A DNA stretch of 64,000 nucleotides from Trichosporon coremiiforme (Eukaryota > Basidiomycota > Tremellomycetes > Trichosporonales > Trichosporonaceae), in the NCBI GenBank assembly GCA_039545355.1, contig BCJJ01000007.1, forward strand, positions 372,001 through 436,000. Reading direction: 5' to 3'. Of the stretch, positions 12,034 through 23,233 are shown one piece after another. The notes beneath the pieces were generated by a model that made no database searches, was not told where the DNA came from, and worked only from the letters and a program-made list of their open reading frames with translations. A program made the position numbers and the translations under genes. The stretch's first letter is position 1; the number at the start of each line of letters is the position of its first letter.

Positions 12034-13082
12034 GCATCTGCACGGTGAGCAAGCCACCTCCCAAACATTAGGTCATTAGATCATTATGCTTCCTTCTTAT
12101 TATCACCCCGGGTCGCACTCTAATCAAACATTACAACCACCCCGACGACGTCACAACGAGGCACGCATTCAGGTCGCCTCGCGTGTCCACGGCCTTCAGA
12201 CCAGACAGCGTCGACGCTAGCTTTATCGTCCAGGTTCACATCGATCGATCTAAACACCGTTAGAGCGCTCAACTGTCCGCATCGTCAGGCCCATGTCGCC
12301 TGGGGCTCCCTGATCACTCATCACTCAGCGGACGTAGAGCTGGGAGGATCGAGGAACAAGGACGTGACGGGGGCAACTGTCGCCTACGACGAACCACTGC
12401 AGGCTCGCCTTGCGGCTTCTAGTTTTCTCTTCCAAGTTCCTGATCCACTAACAGGAACCGGCGGAGACTGCGGCTCTGGCGCCTCAAGGCTTACCGATGC
12501 CCAGGCATCAGCTCTGTGCTCGCAACTACTGGACATAGGGAGACGCTGTGGCTCTGCCGCTCGTCGAACTCCAACCATTCTACAGTGTCTGGTGTCTGGT
12601 GCACGGGCTATTGATAAGCTAGGCGGCTGTTAGTGTGTTAGTGGCTCTTAAGTCCATATCTGCATGTGACCACAAGTGCATCGTTTCGTGACGGCTCTCG
12701 CTCTTTCAAGGACATGGCTTGCAGAGCTCAGGATCGATGAATGTGGCTTCATCCGGCCGCAAACGACCGGGCGCCTGATAACCCGGTGCGAGATGGACTT
12801 TGCGAGAAGAGAGATGAGTGTGCCTCCAAACCATGCTGATGAAGAACAATCCCCAGTCAGCGATGTGCATGCTCTCTGCTGAGTGCTGGCGAAGTGCAGA
12901 AGCGCAATTTGCTTCACACTTCTAACATGGGTCAGAAATACTAATGCAGGGTCCCCGCAGTTGGACCAAATAGTCAGTCGCGTCTATCGTCCAATCTGAT
13001 TCCGAGGTGGAGGTTGTACGCGTCAACCGTCATGTTCAGATGACGAACCTGAAGCCATTTCTCGACCACTACACCGACCCTC
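12034..13082. other. Intergenic region between the Inn1-like gene and RFC1
   Basis: The + strand frame 12364-12633 and the minus frame 12648-12917 have no recognisable domain or intron signals and no homologue I can name. The region presumably holds both divergent promoters. A short frame beginning at 13040 overlaps the RFC1 start in another frame and is rejected. Confidence 0.5.
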
Positions 13083-16000
13083 ATGCCGCCTTCAGCTTCG
13101 CCCAGGCGCAAGAGTCAGGAGTCCAAGGCGTCCCAGTCCAAGGCGTCTGGAAGCGGTGACATCCGGGGCTTTGTGAGTACTCTGGGTTGATCTGAGACGC
13201 GTTTGCTGCATTATGACGCGCACTGAAGTTTTGGCCACCAGCTCCCGGTAAACCGTGTTTTGGCGCTGACTCTATACAGTTCGGCGGAGCGGCTGCGAAG
13301 AAAGCTACGCCGACTAAGAAGACTGGTACGACTGACACCCCCATCCTCATCGGTATGATTTCGTTTCCACCCACAGCTAACTCTCAGACTCCAGCGACGA
13401 TGAGGATGTGAAGGTGAAGCCACAGAGGTAGGTGCTCCGCTTAAGACCAGCATCTGATGTGATCAGGCCCAAGGCGACGACGAGCAAGCACTTCCCAGCT
13501 GCGTCATCATCGGTAAGCACAACGAAATATAGACCCGTACATGACTAATCTTAACAGAAGCGACCCATCGCCATCGACTCCAGTCCTGAACCCCAGGCGA
13601 AGAAGACACGGTCTTCCCCCCGTAAGACGGCGACCAAGCGAAAGTCGCCGGAGGACAAAGAGGATGAGCGCCCGGCAAAGAAGGCTGTGAAAGAGGAGAA
13701 ATCGTCGAAGAAGATCGTGGGCCTATGTCGCAAGGAAGACGCTAACCTCAGCTTCTCAGTAGTGACGAGGAGGACGAGAAGCCCAAGCCCAGGGCCGTAT
13801 CGAAGACGAGAACGCCCGCCAAGCCTGCGCCCCAGAACAAGCCACAAATCGTAAGTTGAATCAAGTCGCACAGCGGGCACTAACTTCTCAGCTTCTGGAG
13901 TCCGATAGTGAGGAGGAAGAAGCGCCGAAGCCGAAGGCGAAGAGCAAGGCTAAGCCTGCTGCCAAGTCCAACTCACCGGAGAAGAAGCCCACCTCCAAGG
14001 GAAAAGCTAAAGCCGATGACGAGGACGAGAAGCCCAAGTCTAAATCCAAGTCCGTGTACCGTTTCTTCTGGAAAGCTGACCGTGCAGTTTCCGCCAATAC
14101 ATGCAGAACAAGGCGGCCGGTCCCCGCAATCCGGGCTCCAAGGACATTCCAGAGGGCAAGCCGGACTGCCTGGCCGGTCTGACTTTGGTGTTCACCGGAG
14201 AGCTCGAGTCTTTGGGTCGCGACGATGCTATCGAGATCGCGAAGCGATACGGAGCGTGAGTCGGGAACTTGGTGGCAGAAACTGACCGTGTAGGAAGGTC
14301 ACTGGTGCGCCGTCAAAGAAGACCAGCTACGTTGTCATAGGAGACAACGCTGGTCCGTCCAAGCTGAAGAAGATCCAAGAGATTGGGACCCCGACTCTGG
14401 ACGAGGATGGCTTCCTTGACCTTATCCGCAACCGTGATGAAGAGCCTGACGAGGCCACGGTAAAGAAGAGGGAGAAGGAAGAAAAGAAGATCAGGGAGGC
14501 TGCTGCCGAGATGGAGAAGCAGGAGAGGGAAGAAGAGAGATTGCGGAAGCGCAAGGAGGCCGCGCTTGGCAAGACTGGCATTGCCACGAAGTACGTTGCA
14601 CCGTATGACAATGCTGACTGCCCAGGAAAGCGGTCCCTGCTTCCGCTCAGCTTTGGACCACAAAGTACGCGCCTAAGAATGTCAAGGAGATTTGCGGCAA
14701 CAAGGGGCAGGTTGAAAAACTGGGCGAGTGGCTGGCCAACTGGTAAGCTGTGTGCTGTGGTGGGAAGCTCACCGGTCAGGCAAAAGAACTACAAATCTGG
14801 CTTCAGGAAGCCCGGCAAGGATGGATTTGGCTTATACCGAGCAGTCCTTATCTCCGGACCGCCTGGCATCGGCAAGACGACATCTGCACACATCAAGGCT
14901 GTGGAGTCGGGCTATTCTCCTCTCGAGCTAAACGCCAGTGACACGCGCAGCAAGAAGCTTATCGAGAACGCGACCAACATCGATAACACGTCGCTCGATG
15001 GCTATTTCGCTGGAAAGGGCGTCATGGCCACGACCGTCACGGGCATCGATGATCTCAGCTCTCGCACCTGTCTCATCATGGACGAGGTCGACGGAATGTC
15101 GGCTGGCGACCGTGGTGGTGTCGGAGCCTTGAACGCTCTCATCAAGAAAACCAAGGTGGGCTCGGGGTGTCCCACTGCAGCTGACCTCAGATCCCCATCA
15201 TCTTGATCTGCAACGACCGCAATCTTCCGAAGATGAAGCCGCTGTGGAGCACGACGGCCAACATGGCTTTCAGAAGGTGGGGAGGATGATTATGAGCGTG
15301 ACTGACTCTGTAGGCCTGGTCCCCTGGAGATCCGCGCCCGCATTCTTTCCATCCTGCACAAGGAGAAGCTCAAGATCCCTACGAACGTAGTGGACGAGCT
15401 TATCAAGGGCACTGGCTCGGACATCCGTCAAGTTCTCAACATGCTCTCCACGTACAAGCTCGGCAAGTCGGAGATGAACTTTGACGAGGGCAAGGAGCTG
15501 CTCAAGCTGAACGAGAAGAACACGATTATGACGCCGTTCACCATCATCGACAAGCTGACCGGCCCGTACTCGTTCTCGAGGACAAGCAAGGACACACTGA
15601 GCGACCGCATGGAGATGTATTTCCACGACTTCTCCTTTGTGCCCCTGTTCATGCAGGAGCACTACCTGAAGACCAACCCCGCGGTTTTAAACAACCTCGA
15701 TGGACCCGAGAAGGACATGAAGAACCTCGAGTTAATCTCGAAGGCAGCAGACTGGATTTCAGACGGTGACCTCGTCGACAAGATGATCCATGGCGGCGAG
15801 CAGCACTGGTCTCTCCTTCCCCTGCATGCTGTCACGTCGACTGTCGCGCCTGCGTCCAACATCTACGGCACGAACCGCGCAACGCCCGGCGGCGGCTGGG
15901 GTGGACCTTCCTTCCCTCAGTGGCTCGGCCAGAACTCGAAGCAGGGCAAGCTGCAGCGCGAACTGACGGACATCCAGATCCGCATGCGCTTGCGTGTCTC

Positions 16001-16508
16001 TGGCGGCCGTGACGAGATCCGACAGCAGTACATGCCCTTGCTCGCCAACAAGCTCGTGACGCCCCTTATCGAGGACGGCGCGGACGCGATCTCGCCCACG
16101 ATCGACATGATGGACGAGTACTACCTGGGCAAGGACGACTGGGACGCGTTCGTCGAGCTCGGCGTCGGCGAGATGCAGGAGGATAAGATCCTGAAAAAGA
16201 TCCCGTCGGCCGTCAAGTCGAGCTTCACGCGCGAGTACAACAAGCGCGACCATCCTATCGCCTTCCACCGCGCGGACGCTTTCGCCGCCAAGGCTGCCGC
16301 GAAGAAGATCAAGGACGAGCCCGCCCCGGACAATGAGGAAGTGTTTGAAGAGGACGAGGTGCCCCCCGAGGAGCCCGATGAGAAGAAGGAGGAGGCGGAG
16401 GAGAATGATTACACCAAGGACAAGCTCATTAAGGCAGTCAAGTCCAAGGGCGCCAAGGCCAAGGCTGCCGCTGGCAAGGCGACCGCCGGTAAGGCGAAGA
16501 AGAAGTAG
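13083..16508 (+). CDS. RFC1: Replication factor C subunit 1 (clamp-loader large subunit)
   Basis: Thirteen exons join in frame to 969 residues: 13083-13172, 13280-13352, 13388-13427, 13467-13512, 13558-13716, 13752-13850, 13892-14055, 14088-14255, 14294-14590, 14626-14742, 14780-15155, 15191-15276 and 15314-16508. RFC1 is the large ATPase subunit that opens and loads PCNA at primer-template junctions. Order of parts: a PIP-like N-terminus (DIRGFFGG, residues 26-33); a disordered Lys/Glu-rich region with acidic motifs; a BRCT domain (about 245-325, CLAGLTFVFTGELESLGR); an AAA+ module with Walker A SGPPGIGKTT (about 443-452), Walker B CLIMDEVDGM and sensor ILICNDRN; the RFC1 C-terminal domain (GGWGGPSFPQWLGQNSK); and a Lys-rich tail. 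The start fits the family because the PIP-like motif is near-terminal. The acceptor at 14087 was chosen because it keeps a conserved pre-BRCT block. The gene converges on the lactonase gene. Confidence 0.95.
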
Positions 16509-16727
16509 ACCCGGCTCATTCGCTGTTACCCAAAGAGCCATCCATAAGGACAGCAGTGTGCCTACATACGCATACGACCAACATACCCGCCTCTCAGTAC
16601 CACATGTAACATAGGGTTCTGTTTCTGCACTGTGTGAATATATGGCTGTTATACATTGGAAGTTATTGGCAAGGTGCAGTGGGCAGTGTCAGGTTATGGG
16701 CAGCATGAGGCGAGGTCTATTACAAGG

Positions 16728-18251
16728 TTAGACAGAGTACGACGAGCCGGCGATCCAGGCAAAGTCGGCCGCCTGCTCGATATCGTCGTACTTGGCGACC
16801 TGGGTCCAGTTCTCGCCCTGCACAGCATAGATTGCAATACCCTTCTCAATGCCAGCGAGCGCGAGGAAGTCGCCGTGGGGCGAGAACTTCATGCCGCGGA
16901 TATTGTTCAGGTGCGTGTTCAGCACCTTCTTCCCAGCGACCGCCCTACGGTCCGCCGAGAGCGTGAGGATCGTGACCGCGTCGCCCGTAACATTCGGGTT
17001 CGACTTGGCCCCGAGCCGGTTCGAGACGAAGAGCTGCGACGCGTTGCGCGGGTTCTGCATGATCTCGCCCGCCGCCATGCCCGTCGCATTGAGGCCGGGC
17101 GGGATCACGGATTCCTCGAACAGAGGCTTCGAAGGCGCGTCGAGCTCGTACGCCGCCACTTTGTTCGAGAGCTCGCCGACGACATACAGGATCGCGGACC
17201 GGGGCTTGGTCGCGTTCGTGCCCGGCGTGACGAGGGTGGGGCTGGCGCGGGGCGCGATGGCGGCGGACTCGACGGCGGAGCCAGAACCAGCGGAGCCAGC
17301 GGCGGCGGAGATCGGCGAAGCAGAGGAGGCGTTGCTGAGGCTCGGTGCAGCGGGTGTCTCGTCCGGCTGGATCACGACCATGTGGCGCGGTCCGAAACCC
17401 TTCGGCGTCTGGATCGAGCCCTCAAGCGTCAGCGAGCCGTTAGCCCAGCGCGAGATCCAGATCCGGTCGCTGCCCAGGTCGGCCGTGTAGATCTTGCCGC
17501 CGTGCACGAGCGAGGAGTGGGCGCGGGACTGGTCCTGCGGCGCCGTGCCGTTCAGGTACGTCGCGTTGAAGTGCAGAGTGACCGCCTTTCCAAACGACCT
17601 GCCCTCGGCTGTTCCAGCTGCGAGAGCACCGGCGAGCGCAGAACCGTTGGTACCCGCCGGCGTGGCGGGGACAGCAGGAGAAGCGGGCGCAGCGAGGGTA
17701 TCAGGGGGAGCTGGGACAGCAGCTGCAGCAGCAGAGCCGTTGCCAGACGCAGTGGTCGAGTTGCTGGCAGGGACAGTGGTGTTAGCACCCGTCTCGCGCA
17801 GCAGAGGGATGTAGCTGATGGTGCCGTTGGAGTAGCTCGAGCTGATGAGGCCGCTGCAGTCCGGCGTCGTCGTCACTAACGTTAGCTCTGAATGGAACTG
17901 ATGTAGCTTACAGTGCACCGGGTCGCCGCCGACGGAGACCTGCTCCAGGATCCTGAGGGTGCCGTTCGTGAACGAAAGGCGGGTCACGACGTTGGCCGCA
18001 CTCTCCGCAGCAGCGAATAGCCCGCATTCAGTCTCAAACCAAGTCGGGTTCGCCGGGTGCGCCACCGCTGCGTCGAACTTGAGCGCGGTCACATTGGCGG
18101 CGGAGGGGATGGTCGAGGGGAGCGTAGAGTTGCCCGCCGGGGGCACAGTCGAGTTGGCCACAGAGGCAGTCGCGGCCGGGTCGAACGTGAACACGCTGAT
18201 GTTGGAGAAGTAGCCCCCAACCAGGAGGGTGTACTGCGTAATGTTGCGCAT
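16728..18251 (-). CDS. Lactonase-family seven-bladed beta-propeller (muconate cyclase/6-phosphogluconolactonase-like)
   Basis: Exons 18251-17912 and 17875-16728 give 495 residues. The repeated beta-propeller pattern is clear: YTLLVGGYFSNISVFTFDP at the N-terminus, then GPRHMVVIQPD, SQLFVSNRLGAKSNPNVTGD and IRGMKFSPHGDFLALAG. These fit the lactonase family (PF10282), which includes fungal 3-carboxy-cis,cis-muconate cyclases and bacterial-type 6-phosphogluconolactonases. The exact substrate cannot be assigned. The 36-nt intron (17911-17876, GTAAGC donor, CTAAC branch) is a multiple of three and contains no stop, so intron retention would insert 12 residues. The start at 18251 is favoured over upstream in-frame positions because conservation begins directly after it. 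Low-complexity Ala/Ser/Pro segments separate blades. No signal peptide was recognised. Confidence 0.8.
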   Translation of the reverse strand: MRNITQYTLLVGGYFSNISVFTFDPAATASVANSTVPPAGNSTLPSTIPSAANVTALKFDAAVAHPANPTWFETECGLFAAAESAANVVTRLSFTNGTLRILEQVSVGGDPVHCKLHQFHSELTLVTTTPDCSGLISSSYSNGTISYIPLLRETGANTTVPASNSTTASGNGSAAAAAVPAPPDTLAAPASPAVPATPAGTNGSALAGALAAGTAEGRSFGKAVTLHFNATYLNGTAPQDQSRAHSSLVHGGKIYTADLGSDRIWISRWANGSLTLEGSIQTPKGFGPRHMVVIQPDETPAAPSLSNASSASPISAAAGSAGSGSAVESAAIAPRASPTLVTPGTNATKPRSAILYVVGELSNKVAAYELDAPSKPLFEESVIPPGLNATGMAAGEIMQNPRNASQLFVSNRLGAKSNPNVTGDAVTILTLSADRRAVAGKKVLNTHLNNIRGMKFSPHGDFLALAGIEKGIAIYAVQGENWTQVAKYDDIEQAADFAWIAGSSYSV

Positions 18252-18770
18252 TGTTTTGGGCAGAGTGAAAGGAGGGGGGAGAGATGGTTTGATCTCTAAC
18301 ACCTGTCCCACTCTTTTATCTGGGTTGTGCTGAACGCGACGCGCTTCGCAGCGCTGCGGCGGACCGGGACCGAGCGCTCGGCGGGCACGCGGGGGCGCGG
18401 CGCCGACAGGGGTTGCATGAGATCCAAGGTGACGGTGTGAACGCCGAGCACAAGAAGGGCCGGCTTGCTGTGCAGAACTGTGCAGAACAGGGAGGAAGGG
18501 GCGCTAATCGCCTGCCTTGTGTGACATCGCCTTTTGATTTTCAGGGATCACCCCACATGTCAATGTTGTCTGGCCAATGTTGGCTGCCCGCGCACCGCCC
18601 GCCCGCAGATCGATCCCTTCGGCTGCTGCTCTTCCCCCAGATTCCTCGCAATTGTCCCGTCTCGTACTCTACCATTCAGTCAGATCAGCAGAACAGGCGA
18701 CAAGCTCACTACACTTGAACTTGACGGGAACGAGCTGGAAAGCTAATCATATAATACATGTTCACGGGGT

Positions 18771-20146
18771 CTACGGGTCAACTGCCATCGCTTCGTCCTC
18801 CTTAGGCGCCTCGGTCGACGGTCCCACCGCGGCATCAGTGGTGGCTGCAGGGGCGGGGTCCTCCGCTCCCGCCGCAGCAGCCGGCTCCGCAGCCGGTTCA
18901 GGAGCGGTGACCGTTGCCTCAGCGGAGGTAGGCTCAGCAGGAGCCGGCGCGGCCTCAGGCTGCGCCGAAGCCGCAGCTGGCTCACTCGGCGCGGCATTCT
19001 CTGCAAGCTGGTCGGCCGCTACCTCAGCAACGGCCTCGCTCGCGACAGCAGGCTCCTCCTGCTTCTCCTCGGCAGGAACCTCCGGCGCATGCTGAACGTC
19101 CGGCTCGGCAGCAGCGGGAACAGCCGAAGTCTCGAGGGCAGGCGGAGTAGGCTCGGCGGGCGCCTCTGTGGAGGGAGCAGCAGAAGGCTCAGCAGAGGGC
19201 TCGGCGGCCGGCTCGGCGGACTGCTCAGTGATCGGCTCAGCGGATGCAGGCTCAGTCGGGGCGATGTCAAGCGCAGCAGGCACGACTTCCACTGACTCAG
19301 CAACAAGAAGCTCAGGAGCAGCTGGCGTCTCCTCCTCGACGAGAGTCTCGGTCATCACCGTGTCGATGATAGCGGGCTCCTCCGCCGCCACCGGTTCCGT
19401 CGACTCCAGCTCCGCAGGCGTACCCTCAGCAGGGCTCGGCTCCTGCTTCTCCTCCTGCCCTTCGTCAACCTTCGCCTCCTCCGCAACACCAGTCGCGTCA
19501 GGAGCTGGGGCGGCGATGTGCTCCGAAGGCGCAGCGGACGGCTCCAGGACTGGCGAGGGCTCAGCAGCAGTCAACGGCTCAGCGGGTGTTTCCGTCGCGG
19601 TCGGGATCTCGGTAGCAGGCTCTGCCGGTGTCTCAGTCACTGGTGTCTCTCCACCTGCTGGCGTGTCCAGCGCAGGCGTTTCCGGTGTCTCTCCAACAGC
19701 AGGCGTTCCCGTCACAGCCGGCGTCTCGGCGGGCGTCGGCTCATCGTCCTCCATTGGCCGGGGAGTATCGGTCACTCCACGCGCGGGCGTCGCCGAAGCT
19801 GTCGGCGGCTCTGAGTCATCGAAGTCGTCTTCGGGGAACGGGGTCGAGGCAGACTCGTCGAGTCGAATCCACTTGCACACCTGACGGTCAGCTTTTCCAT
19901 CATCTCATCGAGGCAACCGGCGGTAGCTTCCACCTACCTTGTACGTGCTTCCTTCCGGAAGCCCAGCAGGAGTCGTCCATCCCTTGCGCCATCGCTTCAC
20001 GGGCGCCAGCAGCTGGCGCTGGTATGCCTCAGAAGCGGTGTTGGTCGTGAAACGGCCCTGGATTCGTCGTACGGCTGGATAATCGAATGTACGATTGTGG
20101 TTCACGAAGAAGAGGCAATAGCAATCGCACAGTTGAGTCGTCCCAT
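18771..20146 (-). CDS. Acidic Pro/Ala/Glu/Thr-rich protein with a short conserved Trp-rich N-terminus
   Basis: Exons 20146-20131, 20074-19938 and 19880-18771 give about 420 residues. The middle junction (GSTYK joined to VCKWIRLDES) is well supported by splice sites and frame. The first 16-nt exon is an inference, because the frame upstream of 20074 has no ATG. The N-terminal segment VKRWRKGWTTPAGLPEG followed by STYKVCKWIRLDE has a W-x(3)-W and KW pattern faintly like the N-terminal motif of BCL7 chromatin proteins; this is only a suggestion. Residues from about 65 to the end are low-complexity repeats of ETPA, PAEP and SAEP with strong negative charge, ending EDEAMAVDP. The protein is probably disordered and nuclear, but no function can be assigned. 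Confidence 0.65.
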
Positions 20147-21209
20147 CAGGAAAGGAGGAACAGCGTCAGCAGATGGTCTCTCGAGGCATTCATCCGCCGC
20201 GGCTTGGGGGATCCTGTCGCTGGCGGCGATGACAGCGTGCATCCCTGCACAAAGCAAGCAGCTGGGTTCAAAAGATTGCGCTCGATGTCACCCTGCGCTT
20301 GGGGACATGTCGGAATGCGTGCGAGACTTACCGTGCGACATGAGCGTGGATGGATGATGGATGTAGAGAAGTCAACAAAGCATAAGACGCGTCCCTCGTG
20401 GTTGCCCTCATCAGGTCCCGCTGTCATGACCGCTCGGCGTCTAACCTCCACTGTTTTCCACATCCCTATCCTTGTCTTCGTCTAACGCCTATTGCTTCTT
20501 GACTGACACTCGGCCAGCCAGCATCTCGGTGCTCATTGTGAAGCTCACGAAAGGATTTGATACCCCAAGGAAACTGCGGCTGATGTACCGCAACATGCGG
20601 CCATGGAACCCCTCGTGGCAAGTCTTCTCCCTCCGTCTTCCTCTCCCAGTTAAATGCAAGTGGCAGTACCTCAAGTGGCACGCGTTACTACACATGAGGC
20701 GTTCTATCTATGCATTGGATTCCTCTTCGTCCATCAGCGAAAAGAACAACATCATACAATGCATAGTGCATAGTGTGAAGCCGTGATATGCACACGTCGA
20801 ATCACGTGTCATTCCGCCTGAACCCGTTTTTGGCAAGCCGCTATGTGCAGTGTGTGGAGGAGGAACCCCGGCAGATTGCTCCCGTCCATCCTCTGGTTGC
20901 ATCCCCTGCCCTCACCCCTCACCTCGGTACTCATACAATCACGATTCTCTTGTCGTCGACAGCATCTACATTCACCGATTGCACCATCCACCATCTCTTC
21001 CTCCCTCCTTCCCTAGCATCACAAAACGCCCGGAAACCGGCCCAAATCGTGTATCGAAGCGACTCTGTTCGACAAGCAAGCTCCATCGTTTTCCGATCGG
21101 CCACCTCGGCCTTAGCACCCTCGATCGGAATCCCACTTGCCCAGTCAACCTAAGCACACAACTCCTGTCTTCCCCGCGCTCCACCGCCCACCACCTCCTT
21201 CTCACCACC
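20147..21209. other. Divergent promoter region
   Basis: This lies between the acidic-protein gene (minus) and the putative DNA-binding gene (plus). Small open frames here lack domains. The last 360 bases before 21210 are pyrimidine-rich on the + strand and contain no + strand ATG after about position 20845, consistent with a leader of a few hundred bases. Confidence 0.45.
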
Positions 21210-22615
21210 ATGGCGCCCTCCCCCGTCCGCGACAAGGACTCCGCTGCTGCGGAGCCCATGATCGATCCCGAGCTCGCCGACCTTCCTCCCCCGCCGCACC
21301 ACAGCAGCAATGGATCTAACGGATCTACCCGCATTCCGGGAGAGCCCACGAGCATCACAGAGAGCATCGCGTCAGCGCCCAACCCTCACACCACCGACTT
21401 CTCTCCGTTACCGTTCACGCAGGACGAGTCGCAGATTCCGGTGGTCGATGATGAGCCCGGCTCGCCGACCGCGCGTCTGCTCCGTGCCTTGGCGCCTCCT
21501 AACGCCGCTCAGCCGGATCCCAAGTGGCCCCCGGTAAGCTCTCATGCACAAGTGACTGAGCTGACGTGCTTAGCCTCCTCCCAACGCGAGTGTGAACCTC
21601 TTCATTGGTATGTTGACATTGGATTGCCAGCAGAGTGGCAGCGGCACAGTGCCACTCGGCCACATTGAAATTCGCCACCGCATCATTTGCTGACATTGCA
21701 GGCCGTGCCCTTCTCTCTAACGGCAATGACAACTGGCCTCTTGTAAGTACCTTCTCCATCACTTGCATCACGATACGCAAGCTTGCTGGCGGTGGATGCG
21801 TCCCGTGCCAGCGAGAACCCAGGCTGACATGGCAGAAACCCAACGACATTGTCAACTGGATTCGCAAGCACTACCCCGAGGAGTGGGACGGAGACGAGGG
21901 ACGCTGTTCGGCGCATCGTGTCCGCACGTATCTTGCGCGCAAGGGAGCGGACATGTACTACGAGAAGCTGAACCAGGGCTGCATTGCTGGCTGGCGCATC
22001 CGCCAGAACCACCTTTGGCGGTTCGAGAATGGTGGCTTCCAGGGCCGCGGCATGAAGCAAGAGGAGGCGATGGCGCAGCAGGCGAAGGAGAACGAGGCGA
22101 TGGCCACGGCCGTGCACAAGGCTGCCGCTGCCGCGGCTCTCGCGCAGGGTCACCCTGGCATCAAAGTGTCGATGTCGAGCAGCGGTCTCAACGAATCGGC
22201 CAACAAGCGCCGCAAGCCGAACGGACAGGCCCGGCGGAAGAACGAGAAGAAGAAGCCGGAGGAGTTCGACTACTCGACGTACCAGGCGCCGACGTACGAG
22301 GCCGACTCGGCGCTGCACAGCCTCGAGCAGGTCGGCGAGTCCTCAGCCCAGCCAGCCCAGCAGCAGCAGCAGACGACGGAGGAGCAGAACCTGGACGCGA
22401 GCCAGCTGCAGCAGGCAATGGCCGCCGCCAACGCGGTCGCAGGCGTCGGCAGCGTTGGCCAGATGGACGAGCTCGAGATGGGCATGCAGCTCCCGATCGA
22501 GATGCAGATGCACTCGGAGAGCCACGACGACAGAGAATACTACGACGGCAACTACGCCCAGGGCTACGGCGAGTATAATCAGCAGCAGTACGGAGACGGA
22601 TACCAGCAGCAGTAG
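21210..22615 (+). CDS. Basidiomycete conserved-looking putative DNA-binding protein
   Basis: Exons 21210-21533, 21574-21607, 21702-21742 and 21836-22615 join in frame to 392 residues. The two small internal exons are supported by GT/CTGAC/AG signals and the continuous frame they create. Residues about 108-200 form a compact basic and aromatic segment: VNLFIGRALLSNGNDNWPL, KPNDIVNWIRKHYPEEW, CSAHRVRTYLARKGADMYY and GCIAGWRIRQNHLWRFENG. Its helix-rich, Trp/Arg-rich pattern suggests a winged-helix-like fold, but I do not recognise the family. A KRRKPNGQARRKNEKKKP stretch looks like a nuclear localisation signal. The C-terminus is Gln/Tyr-rich and disordered, as in transcription regulators. The ATG at 21210 follows the favourable context CACC. 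The gene is convergent with BEM1. Confidence 0.75.
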
Positions 22616-23233
22616 GAGCCTGCGGCAGGCGGCCCGCAGTAGTAGACATGTTTTCCCCTCCCTTACCTACCTCGACCATGTAAATAGCAGTACCTATGCC
22701 ATTATATGATGTGTGTCGTGTCGAGATGCTTAGCACACTCGATATCTCAGGAGAGGGGGCGGACGATTCGAGCGGTACAGTGAGCTGTGATGATGATGCT
22801 GATCGTACCGTTGCATCGGAACGCCCAGCTGCGGATCAGATCACGCACCACTACTCACGAGATCAGCTCACGGTATGCTCTGCATCTCGCTTGATGCAAC
22901 AGGTTAAGTGGACATGATCAAATTCATTCGTCTTGGCATCTATAACACCTGCGTGCTGTCTGTGGTTCTGCTGCTATACTGTCGGGCTATTTGCGTTCCA
23001 TACGTGCGAAAACGTGCCAAACTCGCGCCTGCACGTGCGTCTGCGTACTGCGTGATATGTAAGGCACAAGAGAGAGAGAGAGAAAAGGAAGGGAGGAAAC
23101 GAGAGAGAGAAAGAGCTGAACAAATCCCAAAAGTAAATGTGGAAAAGGAAACGACTTGGCTGTTGAGGGAAAGTGGGAAATGAAGGGGGCGTTGGTGTTT
23201 TATGTGTGCTGACGCTGGTGTACGGGTGCACCC
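22616..23233. other. Convergent 3' region with a GA-rich tract
   Basis: This is the interval between the stops of the putative DNA-binding gene and BEM1. A purine-rich tract with (GA)n runs lies at about 23069-23118. No coding sequence is supported; it probably holds both 3' UTRs. Confidence 0.55.

Noticed and set aside
12364..12633. 89-codon + strand frame upstream of RFC1
   Set aside because: No domain, no neighbouring exons with splice signals and unremarkable codon use.
16656..17879. 407-codon + strand frame opposite the lactonase gene
   Set aside because: Arg/Val-rich antisense shadow of a GC-rich coding exon; the minus-strand product has a clear propeller pattern.
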